This document shows, in pieces, positions 10,269 to 20,976 of a DNA stretch of 50,107 bases. The stretch's first letter is position 1. Every line of letters starts with the position of its first letter. The translations under genes and the position numbers were made by a program. The stretch comes from Basidiobolus meristosporus CBS 931.73. Lineage: Eukaryota; Basidiobolomycota; Basidiobolomycetes; Basidiobolales; Basidiobolaceae. The stretch lies in assembly GCA_002104905.1 (NCBI GenBank), contig MCFE01000645.1:1-50107 (forward strand), given 5' to 3'. The notes under the pieces are model-generated. The model did not search any database. It was not told the origin of the DNA and was given only the letters and a program-made list of their open reading frames with translations.

Positions 10269-11213
10269 AAACTACCACCCTCTTGTCAGTTGGGCAGTAA
10301 ATTTACTCCACTAAGTCAATCTTACAGCCTTCCTCACAAAGCAGTGTTGTATTTGTTGCATTTTATGAAGTGATTTGGTTACAAGAAACTTATCAAGAAA
10401 TATTGGTAATAGTTGAACTGTTGTTTATTCATAAAGAGGATCAGTATTTATACCTTTGTAGAAGTAATACAGCTGTAGCACTAAGTAAGTAGGATTTCTT
10501 AGCATTGAGGAGCATTCTGTAGAAGTTTCAGGGTTAGTGCATAATGATTGGTAAAATGTGATTATTTGATATTCACTATGGGGAAATAATCAGAGGATCA
10601 TAGATCTGAAGAAACTGGCAAAGGTGGGGCTGCAAGTAAGTCCTATATTGACCAAGACTAGTTTGGAACTTTTAAGTAAGTTTATAGCTGCTGAATGATA
10701 CCAAATGGTCCAATATTTCAACAGTATTACTATGTCCTTAGTTTGGGAATGATTATTTGCATCTGTAGCTTACAAACTTTAACTTGGATTTTCCTTGTCA
10801 TATCAAGTTGCCTCATCCAAAATGAAATTCAAGTCTTTCAGTAGCATTTATAACATAGGGCCTTCTTAGTTGCTTGACAAGCAGTCATGTACTCTGCCTC
10901 AGTTGTAGAAAGCTCTACAATTAATTGTTTCTTATAATTCCCACTAAATGCTACACAAGCATATAGAAATACATATCAAGTGGTGGAGCATCCCTCAATC
11001 TGACCTTTACTCTGATCTTAATTACTACAGCATTTAAATCTGTGCCTATTAGTTGCTCTATAGTAGTCCAGAACCATATTGTTGGTATCTTACAGACTTT
11101 TGAAGACTTGCTTCATTACTGGAATCTGCTCAGATCCATAATTCTGCATGGCTTGATCAACTATTCCTACTGTCACAGTATTATCTGAACCTACTCATAC
11201 AATTCAGTACATT
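10269..11213 (-). pseudogene. Copia RT end and RNase H remnant, interrupted by a solo LTR
   Basis: Minus strand. From about 11050 to 10724 it shows the Ty1/Copia RNase H order: a decayed CSTT-YVFLY segment, KKQLIVELSTTEAEYMTA (the family's STAEAEY motif), and a decayed NP-HSQTKDIVI. After the LTR at 10354-10723 it continues IQHCFVRKAV, matching the HIDIQHHFVRE end of the family, then several stops to 10269. RNase H degrades the RNA strand during reverse transcription. The part right of about 11000 is weakly assigned to RT. Confidence 0.7.
10354..10723 (+). repeat. Copia solo LTR with 5 bp target duplication
   Basis: 370 bp, TGTTG...CAACA. Flanked on both sides by gtatt (10349-10353 and 10724-10728). 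Removing the LTR and one gtatt rejoins the RNase H frame of the host element. Contains aataca/ggtataaatac-type promoter sequence (tatttatacc on this strand). An LTR-LTR recombination product. Confidence 0.85.
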
Positions 11214-11580
11214 TGTTGTGATATACTGCTTATATGCTTAAGTTAAATCAGTTTTAGTCAAAACAACTAATTTATGCTCAGCCTATTAATATATCAGTGC
11301 TTTCTGTCAGATCAGTAGCATTAGTCAGCAGATGAATCAGTAGATCCCTATCAGACAGAAACAGTTACATCTAGTAGAATCAAATTGTGAAATGATAATG
11401 AAGTTAAATGAGCCATCAGCCCCTCCTTACCTTAGCAAATACAATAGGTCATCAATTGATCTGGCAATTGGTATTTAAGGAGCTGCTAGAATCTCTATAA
11501 AAATCAGCTCAAATTTTGGTGAATACAACACTGGCCAAAGTCCCTATTCCTCCACAACTGTTTTATTAAGAATTATAACA
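11214..11580 (+). repeat. Gypsy-A 5' LTR (+), 367 bp
   Basis: TGTTGTGATA...aattataaca. Full length. The bases after it (tagtccattggc) already belong to the RT N-terminus, marking the deletion junction. Confidence 0.75.
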
Positions 11581-14467
11581 TAGTCCATTGGCATTGAAAG
11601 AGATGATGAGACAAAGAGATCAATTATTGGAGTAAGGATATATCAGACCCGGTCAGTCTCCTTAGGGAGAACCAGTACTTTTTATGTCAAAGAAGTATGG
11701 AATGCTTAGGATGTGCATTGGCTTTTGAGCCCTCAACTATGTTACCATAAAGAATAAGTTCCCCACACCTTGAATTGATGAGCTTTTGGACTAACTCAAT
11801 GGAGCCACCATATTAAGCAAGATTGACATCATGTCAGGAAACTACCAGATTAGAGTGAAATCAGAAGACTTCCCTAAGACTTCATTCAGAACCAAATATG
11901 AACATTACAAGCACTTAGTTATGAGTATTGGCCTCACCAATGCCCCTGCAACACTCATGATCTTGATGCAAACAGTCTTTCAGGAGTACTTTGACAGGTT
12001 TGCAGTAATATAGCTAGATAACAAACTAATATAAAGTAAGACAAAAGAGGAACACTTGGTGCCCATTGAAAAGATCCTGAAGAAGCTAAGAGAGAACAAG
12101 ATGCATGGCAAGCTAGTAAAGTGTGAATTCTTGAAGGAACATGATGAATACCTGGGACATATAGTGACCAGCACAGAAGTGCCTTTAGACCCCAAGTAGG
12201 TCAAAGTCATCAAAAATCTGAAGTAGCCCCATAGCATATCAGAACCCAGATTGTTCCTTGGAATTGTTTCCAATTAATGGAGACTTGTCAAGTACTTGGC
12301 AAGTATTGCAGCCCCTTTGACTGATAATTTTAAGAAAGACAACACCTTAAAGTTGGTTATAGCCTGTGATACTACATTTCAGACGCTCAAGAATGAACTT
12401 GCTAAGTTGCCAAGCTTAAGAATTCCAGACTTAAGAAAAGAGCTTACTCTGTGTGTAGATGCTCCAGGTTACTCAATTGCTGGAGTACTGAGCTAAGCAC
12501 AAGATGAAAAGGATACCCAGTCACTTTTGAGGCAAAGAAACTGAATTCAGCAGAACAATACTATCCAGCACATGAGAAGGAGATACTGCCATAATACAAT
12601 GCTTGAGGTCCTAGAGAAGCTAAATTGATGGAGTAAAGAGCACTGTGAAGACATATCATTCCTCACTCAAGTATATATTTATTCAGGAGGGACTGTCCAG
12701 ATGAGTGGCCAGCTGGAGTGAATACACACAGCAATTTGACATGGAGATTGTTTACTGCATTGGGAAAACCACATGGTTGCTGATGCCTTATCAAGACTAG
12801 AACAAGTTGCACAACTCAACTTAGTGCATGAATCAGATTGGCCTAGCTTATTACCAAGGTACTTGAGCAACCAAGCCATTCCTAATGAGGTGAAATAAAA
12901 GATCAGGAAGATAATCTTGGACATAGCCAGCAAGTTTGTAGTAAATGATGAGCCACATCACCAAGTTTTTGATGGAAGCCCTGTTGCCTATTATCCTTAT
13001 GTTGCACTACTGGATTTATCATAGAAGCTACACAATGGATATGGACTTCTTGGGATTGAAGAAGCCTGCAGCCTTGTGAAAGCTAGAGCATGGTAGCTCA
13101 GAATGAACCAGGATATTGAGAAGCTAGTAAAATTCTGCCCAAGTTACCAAGTCAACCAAGGCCAATCCCAGAGAATTGCTTTACTCTTTCCCCTGGAATC
13201 TGCACAACAACCTCAGAGATGGGGAATTGACTTTATTGAACAACTGCCAAACACCAGAAAATGCAATGGTTGCCTCCTGGTAGAGATTAACCATACCATT
13301 AAATGGCCAGTGGCCAAAGCTGTACCTGTAGCAAGTGAACAAAAAGTTGCAGGTTTCACTTACCTAGGTATCCTTATGAAGGTTGGATACCTGGTAAAGA
13401 TTCTATCCTATAGCGCAGCAAACCTTATAATAAAGACATTGGAAGCTTACCAGGCATTGCTGCAGGTCAAACACTTGAGAACCTTTGGTTATCACCATAG
13501 AAATGATGGGCTCATTGAGCAGTTTAATGATTTATTGGGAAAAATTATGTCAAAGTATGCAAACAGAGCTGTCAGTAGATGGGATGAGTATATAGAGCAA
13601 TCACCTTTTGCCTGAAGAGTTACAATGCAAAGCACCTCTCAACAATTGCCATTTTACTCAATATATGGATGCGTAACAAGGATTTGGGGAGATCTTACAC
13701 AACCTAAGCTACAGGTGTCTTTGAATATGAACTCAGTCAGCCTAGCAGACACCAGCCACGGGAGCAAAGATCTTAAGATGCCCAGGCCAAAGCTTCTCAT
13801 AGTGCAGGACAGATGAAGCAGTGATCTGATAAGACTATATCACCAGAAGCATTGAGAGTTGGGAACCTAGTATTGTTGAGACACAGTACATGGTATAAAT
13901 CTGAGCCACAAAGGACAGCACCATTGAAGATCATCAGAAAATGTCCATTTGCAGCTAATAGCTGAAATATTTGAGAAATATATTGAAAGAGAAATGTAGT
14001 ATTAGAAAATTTAAGTGTTATTCACTGGATGACCTATTGAGGTGCAGCACAGTATTAACACTTATTGCAGAGCTACATACATGTAACTATATTTTCATTG
14101 TTAGGACATTCTCAGGAGTATATCTACCAAGTTTCAGCTCATTTGGACAAGTTTCAAATTTTCCTAAAATTCTGTACTTCACAAAAGTCCTAATAATTTG
14201 CAAATAACTTTCACACCAATTTCTAAGTCAATATTGAGATATATTTCATTAAGTTAGTGCTAGCTCATAATATATCAATAATTAGGCAGGCTCCTAATTA
14301 TTTCAGCACTTACCAACTAGTAGAGAAATGACTGACTATATGGGAATATATAGTTTGTAAAGACAACCTCAAGCTTGCAAGACTTGCTGACAATAGAGAA
14401 CCATCAAGATAGTAGTATCACAAGAGAATAGACTCAAGAGAACTCTCTTAGCCTTAGTAGGAAAGAA
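11581..14467 (+). pseudogene. Gypsy-A pol: RT, RNase H, integrase
   Basis: In order: RT (LLE-GYIRPG, SKIDIMSGNYQIRVK, FRTKYEHYKHLVMSIGLTNAP, 11640-12010); the catalytic YxDD box is lost and reads LDNKL after a stop at about 12012. Then the RT connection, RNase H start (DAPGYSIAGVL, 12450-12495), RNase H end, and integrase from 13103 with FCPSYQ, WGIDFIEQLPN (first catalytic D), and KTLEAYQALLQ...YHHRNDGLIEQFN (YHP-type H with the E-containing helix, 13440-13535). The C-terminal GCVTRI...DRLKLARL stretch ends near 14400. More than ten stops and shifts, so non-functional. Confidence 0.8.
13961..14307. mobile_element. MITE-like insertion, 347 bp
   Basis: Interrupts the integrase C-terminal reading at the point where other copies run catttgcaacttacc. 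Ends GCTGAAATAT and tATTTCAGC form a perfect 9 bp terminal inverted repeat, 11 of 12 with one mismatch. AT-rich and non-coding. A possible gca duplication flanks it (tttgca / gcactt), but the boundary is ambiguous. Confidence 0.5.
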
Positions 14468-14655
14468 TGTAACTATCTACCACAAGAATGTTTAAGTTAG
14501 GTAAGTTTCTAATGGAGTCAATAAGTTTTATTTTGAGCCTATCAATTTATCATTATTTTCTATCAAATTAATAGTATTAGTCTGCAGATGAATCAGCAGA
14601 TCCTTATCAGACAGAAATAGATATATTAAGTAGGATCTAACTGTGTGATGATGAT
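14468..14655 (+). repeat. Gypsy-A 3' LTR (+), truncated
   Basis: Starts tgtaactatc after the purine tract taggaaagaa. Follows other Gypsy-A LTRs for about 188 bp, then stops at gatgatgatgtat, where Copia sequence begins. Confidence 0.65.
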
Positions 14656-15053
14656 GTATTATTAGGCTGCTAGCCAATGATTTGTGATCCTTAATGATAT
14701 TAATTCTCTACAAATGCAACATCCTTACTCTTAATGAGCATTTCAATTTTGCCATTATGCACTCTGTGCCATTCTGTATATTAATAATAGCTAAGAGGGT
14801 TTTCATTTCTATACCTTGGCTCCAACCATAAGTGTATTCTGTCAGAGACATGACAGGGACATTAGTGCCAAAGATCCCAAGGTGCTAGTTGTCTGGTGTT
14901 TTAGCTGCATAAGCTTCAAAGGGCATAGTATTGTGCAGTGTAATTATTGGACATCTATGATTGATGTATTCTTCAGTAGTAGTGATATCAGCTCAAGATT
15001 TGCCATCCAATCCTTTATCATGTAGCATACACCTTTGAACTACTGCTTAATCA
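14656..15053 (-). pseudogene. Copia integrase C-terminal fragment
   Basis: Minus-strand reading contains NTMPFEAYAAKTPDN, a stop, then HLGIFGTNVPV, matching the Ty1/Copia integrase segment TPYEAW-GKKPDVSHLRVFGC. Several stops and no complete domain. It lies between two partial Gypsy-A LTRs and is not obviously the same copy as 15644-16094. Confidence 0.55.
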
Positions 15054-15278
15054 CTTTAGTTAGATGAGTTTTGAGTCAATTCAATTAGTTGTATTTGGGC
15101 TAGGCACTAAATCACTGTTATCTATTAAATCAGTAATAATAGTCAGCAGATGAATCAGCAGATCCTTATCATACAGAAATAGATATATTGCGTAGGTTTT
15201 AATTGGATGATGATGCAATCAAATGTGTCAGTGGCCACACCTACATTAGACAATTTAATTAGTCAATATTTGAGCTTG
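15054..15278 (+). repeat. Gypsy-A LTR fragment
   Basis: From tttagttagatgag to agtcaatatttgagc it follows the 5' two thirds of a Gypsy-A LTR, lacking the first 20 or so bases and the 3' end. Cut by the next LTR. Confidence 0.6.
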
Positions 15279-15643
15279 TGTTATGGTCTGATGCTTGAAT
15301 GTATATGTTAGATATACATTTAGTCAAATCAATTAGTTCTATGTCAAGCCTGTCAGAGTATCAGCACCAACTACAAGATCAATAATATTGGTCAGCAATT
15401 GAATCAGCAGATATTTATCAGAAAGAAATAGTCATATTAGGTAAGATCCATTTGGGTAACAATAAAATTAATTGAGTCATAAGCTATAACCTACACTAGG
15501 GAATGCAATTAGTCAGCAATTGATCTAGCTAAATATATATAAGGAGCTGCTAGAACATGAATATAAACCAGTTTGGGTTTTGTAAATGCAATACTAGCTA
15601 AACTCCCTATTGCTTCACAACTATTATATCAAGATTGGTAACA
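15279..15643 (+). repeat. Gypsy-A LTR (+), 365 bp, probably solo
   Basis: TGTTATGGTC...gattggtaaca, complete. Flanks gcttg and ctatt differ. No Gypsy-A internal sequence follows, since Copia pol begins at once. Confidence 0.65.
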
Positions 15644-16094
15644 CTATTGCTTTTATGTCCTGTTTGCTGAACTGGCTACTCCTTTTGCTATGGAGTATGT
15701 GGGCCAGTGGCCTGTTAATGAATACCAGTGGCTGAGCAATCTGTGAAAACTCCTTGAAAAAGTATTCTCCTATACTGTCACATCTGGTTGCCCACAATAT
15801 ACACCAAGCTAATGATTTTGTCAGTTGCACAGCAAACTCACTCTACTGAGTTAATTTCTACAGCTTACCACACACAGTGGTGTTGTATATCTATATGCTT
15901 AGTTCTAGGATGAATAGTAGGATTTCTAGCTACTGAAATATAGCTTTCAATATCCTTGTAAAAACCTGTTGGTTAATCTGAGTTGAAACTGAAGTCAGTG
16001 AATAAATCTTGTAGCTTTATAGCCTCCTTAGTTACTTGAGGAGCAGCCATGTATTTAGCTCAGTTATAGCTATGGCCACAGTTAGTTGTTTCTG
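15644..16094 (-). pseudogene. Copia RNase H remnant
   Basis: Minus-strand landmarks: AKYMAAPQVTKEA (EAEYMA motif region), KDIESYISVARNP, HPRTKHIDIQHH (the family's strongest RNase H C-terminal signature, about 15870-15905), then AVEINSVE. Downstream the reading is broken into pieces (IGEYFFKEFSQIAQPLVF). A second decayed copy of the region also seen at 10269-11000. Confidence 0.7.
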
Positions 16095-16447
16095 TTTCAG
16101 TTGATTGATGGATTACAATAAAATAGCCAGGCTTTTCCAAGTACAAGGTGAAACTTGCAGTTCCCAACTATATTGGCATAATGGTCTACTTCATGGTCAT
16201 TAAGTTTCATCCTTACTGGCTGAGTAATACAGTTAAACCTTCACACTAAAGTTGCTCTTGACAGAATTTTGCTGGCTCTGGGCCATGGTAGTCATTCCTT
16301 GTTGCTGCTGGCTAAAGATCTGGAGTAACTGTTGCTGTTGGGCTTGAGCTTACTGCATGCCATTTGTTCATTCTGGATTTCCTGCATCTTGAGGGCAGCT
16401 TCTTCTTTATTCAGGGGGGGGAAGTTTCTAGGTATTGCTGCTACCAA
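16095..16447 (-). pseudogene. Gypsy-A protease/gag fragment
   Basis: 16095-16237 resembles 19790-19920 (end of the protease region, ctggctgagtaatac). From about 16238 it jumps to the gag start (compare 20395-20606, gggccatggtagtcattcc). It therefore has an internal deletion. It follows, in its own direction, the LTR at 16448-16815, which thus borders Gypsy-A sequence on both sides. Confidence 0.6.
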
Positions 16448-16815
16448 TCATACATGTCTTGATATAAGAGGTGTAGAGGAATAGGGAGTTTAGCTACTAT
16501 TGCATTCACTAATACTTGGACTGCTTTGTATTGAGGTTCCAGCAGAATCTTGGATACCTTTTGCCACATGGATTGCTAACTAATTGTATTTCCTAATGTA
16601 GGTTGTGGCTGATGACTCATTTGATTGCATCATCATCACCCAATAAGATCCTACTTAATATATCTATTCCTGTCTGATAAGGATCTGATGATTCATCCGC
16701 TGACTAATGCTACTAATTTGATAGAAAACACTGAAATACTCATAGGCTAAACATATGACTGATAGATTTGACTAAAACTGGCCTAACTGAAATACTCAAG
16801 CAGTAGATTATATGA
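16448..16815 (-). repeat. Gypsy-A 3' LTR (-)
   Basis: Plus-strand ends tcatacatgtcttg and gtagattatatga, 368 bp. Gypsy-A coding sequence abuts both sides, as in tandem copies sharing one LTR. Confidence 0.7.
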
Positions 16816-18387
16816 ATCTCCCCTGCCAAAGCTGAGAGGGTTCTCCTGAGTATTGTTTCTTATGATACCAATATCTTGATGGTTCAGTATTGTTGGCAAG
16901 TCTTGCAAGTATGAGTATGCCTCTATGAACCAATTCTTCCCCAATATTCCCTTTTTTGTCCACTACTTGGTAAGTTGCTAATGGACATTTTCAGATGATT
17001 TTAATTGGTCCCATTTATTGTGGCTCAAACTTCTTCTGAGTACTGTTTCTCAGTGATATAAAGTTCCCAACTGCCAATGATTCTGGTAATATAGTCTTAT
17101 CAAATCTCTGCTTCAGCTTTTCTGCACTTTGAGATACTTTGGCCTGTGCCTCTTGATGCCTTTGTTCCAGCTGCTGGTGTCTACTTGGCTGACTAAGTTC
17201 ATCTTCCAAGGCATCTGTAAGCATTGGTAGTGTGAGATCTCCTGGAATCCTGGGCTCACATCCATACACTAAGTAAAATGGCAATTGTTGGGTGGTGTTG
17301 TGTACTCTAACTCTGCATGCAAAGAATACTTGGTCTGTATGCTCATCCCATCTAACAACAGTTCAATTTGCATACTTGGTCAGCATATTTCCAAATAATC
17401 CATTGAGCTGCTCAGTAACTACGTTTGTTCTAGGGTGATATGTCAAGGTTTTCAAGTGTCTGATCTGCGGCATTTCCAGGTAAGCTTCCAATGTCTTTGC
17501 CATAATGTTTGCTCCTCTATTGAATAGAATCTCTACAGGGCATTCAAACTGCAAAAGGATCTTATGATAGATAAACTTGCAGCTTCTTGTTCACTGGCAA
17601 TGTGTACTGCTTTAGCCACTGGCCATTAAATGGTATGGTCAATTGCTACTAGGATCCAACGGTTGCATTACCTGGTAGTTGGCAGTCTCTCAATAAAGTC
17701 AATTCCCCATCTTTTGAATGGTCTTACAGGCTCCAAGGGAAAGATGGTCTTACTGGCTCCAAGGGAAAGAGTTTGGCAATTTCTGTGGTTGGCCTTGGTT
17801 GATTTGGCACCACCATGCTCTGGCTTTCACAAGGCTATAGGTTCCTTCAATTCCATGATGACCATATCCATTGTGTTGCTTATGTATTAAGTCCAGGCAA
17901 GCAACATAAGGGCAATAGGCAATAGGGCTCCCATCCACAATTTGATGGAGTGTTTCATCCTGTACCACAAATTTGCTGGCTTCATCCCGGATAATTTTGA
18001 TCTTTTCATTCATCTCATCAGGAATGGCTTGGTCCTCCAGGTACTTTGGCAATAGGCTAGGCCAGTCCAATATATGCAACAAGTTGAGTTGTGCAGCTTG
18101 TTCTAATCTTGATAAGGCATCAGCAACTGTGTTGTTTTTCCTAATGCAGTAGATAATCTCCAATTCAAATTGCTGAATGTATTCACTCCATCTTGTCATT
18201 CTTCTAGAGAGTACCTTCCAAGTAAATATATACTTGAGGGATGCATAATGAGTCTTTACAGTGCATTAGACTCCTTCAATATAGCACCTGCATGTCTTCA
18301 GACAGTGTATTATAGCAATCATCTCCTTCTCATGCACTGGATAGTTTTGTTCTGCTGAGTTCAGTTTCTTGGATACAAAGGCAACGG
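16816..18387 (-). pseudogene. Gypsy-A RNase H end and integrase
   Basis: Minus strand: RNase H tail YIQQFELEIIYCIRK then ADALSRLEQAAQLN (18199 downwards), zinc-binding region with GYGHHGIEGTYSLVKARAWW, integrase core KTLEAYLEMPQIRHLKTL...YHPRTNVVTEQLNGL (17363-17554) and C-terminal YLVYGCEPRIPGDLTLP...KLKQRFDKTI (17015-17284). Frames are interrupted between these blocks, and 17745-17765 carries a short duplicated segment (ggctccaagggaaaga). Closest to copy I (4634-6229). Confidence 0.8.
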
Positions 18388-18608
18388 TGTAGTGGGGTAA
18401 CAGTGACACCCACTGACAGATGTGCTCATTCCCATATTTGCTACTTCCCTATATCTCTACTACACTTATTTTAGTTTTATAACATTTGTCTTACCTGATC
18501 AGTACTATCCCATAAGCCAGTTGACTATCACACCTGCTTACCTTAATGCATAAGTTGTCTCTCACTTTATGTAAGATTACTAGCTGTGAGTACTTCTATA
18601 TTTGGTAA
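18388..18608 (+). repeat. LTR-B fragment in Gypsy-A RNase H
   Basis: First 221 bp of an LTR-B, starting TGTAGTGGGG after aaaggcaacgg, the same insertion point as at 6230 in copy I. The RNase H sequence tttgaatc(c/g)aag occurs on both sides of the fragment. Confidence 0.7.
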
Positions 18609-19113
18609 GTCTTCGATTCAAAGATGACTGGGCAGCTCTTGACCTTGTGTTCTTGGCCCAACACTCCACTAATTGCAAGATCTGAGGCATCTGTGCACAG
18701 AGTAAACTCTTTTCTGAAGTCAGGTATTCTTAAGCTTGGCAGCTTAGCAAGTTCATTCTTTAGCATCTGAAAGGCAGTATCACAGGCTATGTCCCACTTG
18801 TAGGTATTGTCTTTCTTGAGAATATCAGTCAAAAGGGCTGCAATACTTGCAAAGGACTTGACAAATCTCCAATAATCCAAGGTATGGGGTACTTATTCTT
18901 CACAGTAACTGAGTTGAGGGCTCTATAGTCAATGCACATCTTAAGTGTTCCATCCTTCTACTTCACAAAAAGTACTGGTGCTTCTCAAGGTGACTTGCTG
19001 GGCCTGATATATCCTTGCTCCAATAGTTGATGTATTTGTTGCATGATATCTTCCAATTCCAGTGGACTAATTATGTAGGGTGTCATACTCATTGGAGGGC
19101 TATCTCCTGGGTC
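18609..19113 (-). pseudogene. Gypsy-A RT N-terminus fused to RNase H start
   Basis: Minus strand: IISPLELEDIMQQIHQLLEQGYI then VLFVK and [20 protein letters not shown] (RT motifs before the catalytic centre), then directly [18 protein letters not shown] and RIPDFRKEFTLCTDASDLAISGVLG (RNase H first catalytic D). The join near 18885 removes the whole RT palm, including the YxDD box. Dead copy. Confidence 0.75.
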
Positions 19114-19481
19114 TGTTACAAGTCTTTGTATAAGAGTTGTAGAGGAATAGGGAGTTTAGCTAGTATTGTATTCACTAAAACTTGAACTGATTTTTATTGA
19201 GGTTCCAGCAGCCCCCTTATATACATTTTGCCAGATCAATTGCTGACTAATTTTATTTCCTAATGTAGGTTGTTGCTGATGACTCATTTGATTGCATCAT
19301 CATCACCCAATAAGATCCTACTTATATATCTATTTCTGTCTGATAAGGATCTACTGATTCATTTGCTGACTAATGCTACTGATTTCATAGATAATACTGA
19401 TATGCTGATAACCTAAACATAAACAAATTGATTTGACTAAAAACTGATCAAACTTAAACATTCAAGTGGCAGATCATAACA
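19114..19481 (-). repeat. Solo Gypsy-A LTR nested in Gypsy-A pol
   Basis: 368 bp, tgttacaag...atcataaca on the plus strand. It splits the linker between protease and RT: DVDHAIE lies on one side and DPGDSPPMSMTPY on the other, which are adjacent in related elements. Flanking pentamers gggtc and tttca do not match. Confidence 0.7.
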
Positions 19482-20606
19482 TTTCAATGGCGTGATCCAC
19501 ATCTATTACTGATGGACTGCTTACAAGTTCATCTGGGAAAACATCTGAATACTCCTTCAAAGGAGTCTGGACCTTCTGGGGTACTGAAGTCAAGGAATTT
19601 CCTGTAATTCTACCATGAGGAACACCTGGGTGTCTATTCTAAGTGCTCACAGAACTGTGTCTTGCTAAGTTCACTTGTTTCACACACACTGTGATTTACC
19701 ACGTTGAAATCCAGTCTAGCAGGTAATAGCTCATTGGTCTTGTTATCCTCTGGGACCTGAGTAGCATGGGTTCTCCAGTTGATAAATAGATTACAATAAA
19801 ATGCCAAGTTTTTACAAGTACAAGATCAAACTTATAGGTCCCAAATATTTAGGCCAGTAGGTTGTCTTCATTGTCAGTGATCTTCATTGTTACTGGCTGA
19901 GTAATACGGTTTATTATATGAGAGTACCCATCAGCTGTTGAGACTGAAGTTGATTTGGTGGGTTCCAAGCTGATTCCTGCTTTCAAAGCAAATTGCTCTG
20001 ACATGTACTCATGCAATGCTCCTGAGTTGATCATGATCTTGGCAGGTACTGCATCAATTACTCCATTCAAGTATAATAACTTTCCTGAGTTTGAGGTCAT
20101 CCGGGATAGGTATTCTTCTGTCATTTTGAAGGTGAGTATGAAGTCTTCTTCAAGCTCATCCTCCATGTTACTATGCTCAGGGCTTCAGTATGGTTGAAGG
20201 GTCTTGATGGCTGGTGTCCATTTCTTCTCTGAGGGCAGTATTTTTCAATATGTCCCTGGTGGAGGCAAAGTTGTTTCTTCTGACATTCTACTAAGTAGTC
20301 TTGATGGCTTCCTCAATAGTCTGGGTCAAAATAATTCACTTTCTTGCAAGTTCTTTCTTTCAACCCATCAATAAAGTATTCCACTTGGTCCTGTTGGCCT
20401 TGACACTAAAGTTGCTCTTGATAGGGCTTTGCTGGCTTTAAGCCATGGTAGTCATTCCTTGTTAGCACTGGCTAAGGATCTGGAGTAACTGTTGCTGTTG
20501 GGCCAGGATCTGCTCTATAACATTCTTCCATTCTTGATTTTTGGACATCTTGAGGGAGGCTTCTTCTTTCTTTTGGAGGGAGGTTTCTGGTTATTGCTGC
20601 TACCAA
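19482..20606 (-). pseudogene. Gypsy-A gag-protease
   Basis: Minus strand from 20606: gag start region with RQQQ-like repeats, decayed zinc knuckle near 20220-20280, then an open 105-codon stretch (20166-19849) containing the aspartic protease. Its active site reads MINSGALHEYMS, so the catalytic D of DSGA is N. This would abolish activity even if expressed. A linker ending SPSVIDVDHAIE follows. The gag portion is shortened relative to 7136-8047. Confidence 0.7.
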
Positions 20607-20976
20607 TGTTACAAGTCTTGATATAAGAGTTGTAGAGCAATAGGGAATTTAGCTAGTATTGTATTCACTAAAACTTGAACTGATTTTAGATTGAAGTTCC
20701 AGCAGCTCTTTATATACATTTTTGCCAGATCAATTGCTGACTAATTATATTTCCTAATGTAGGTTGTGGCTGATGACTCATTGATTGCATCATCATTACC
20801 CAATAAATTCCTACTTCATATATCTACGCTTGTCTGATAAGGATCTGCTAACTCATATGCTGACTAATGCTATTGATTTGATAGATAACACTGATATACT
20901 GATAGGCTAAACAATTAACTAATTGATTTGACCAAGAACTGATCTAACTTAAACATTCAAGCAGTAGATCATAACA
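20607..20976 (-). repeat. Gypsy-A 5' LTR (-), 370 bp
   Basis: Plus-strand tgttacaagtcttg...gtagatcataaca. Followed on the minus strand by ttggtagcagcaataacc, a candidate primer binding site. It abuts plus-strand Gypsy-A pol at 20977. Confidence 0.75.

Larger units (their letters stand above)
11214..14655 (+). mobile_element. Gypsy-A copy III (+), gag-protease deleted
   Basis: 5' LTR 11214-11580, RT to integrase 11581-14467 with a MITE-like insertion at 13961-14307, and a truncated 3' LTR from 14468. The LTR joins the RT N-terminus directly, so gag and protease are gone. Confidence 0.75.
16448..20976 (-). mobile_element. Gypsy-A copy II (-), nested and deleted
   Basis: Minus-strand order: 5' LTR 20607-20976, gag-protease 20606-19482, a solo Gypsy-A LTR 19481-19114, RT start fused to RNase H start 19113-18609, LTR-B fragment 18608-18388, RNase H end and integrase 18387-16816, 3' LTR 16815-16448. 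The RT core is deleted. This is the most complete Gypsy-A gene order in the window. Confidence 0.8.

Noticed and set aside
16405-16425. Run of eight g as a regulatory tract
   Set aside because: It lies in a decayed gag segment where related copies have a shorter mixed run; probably slippage.
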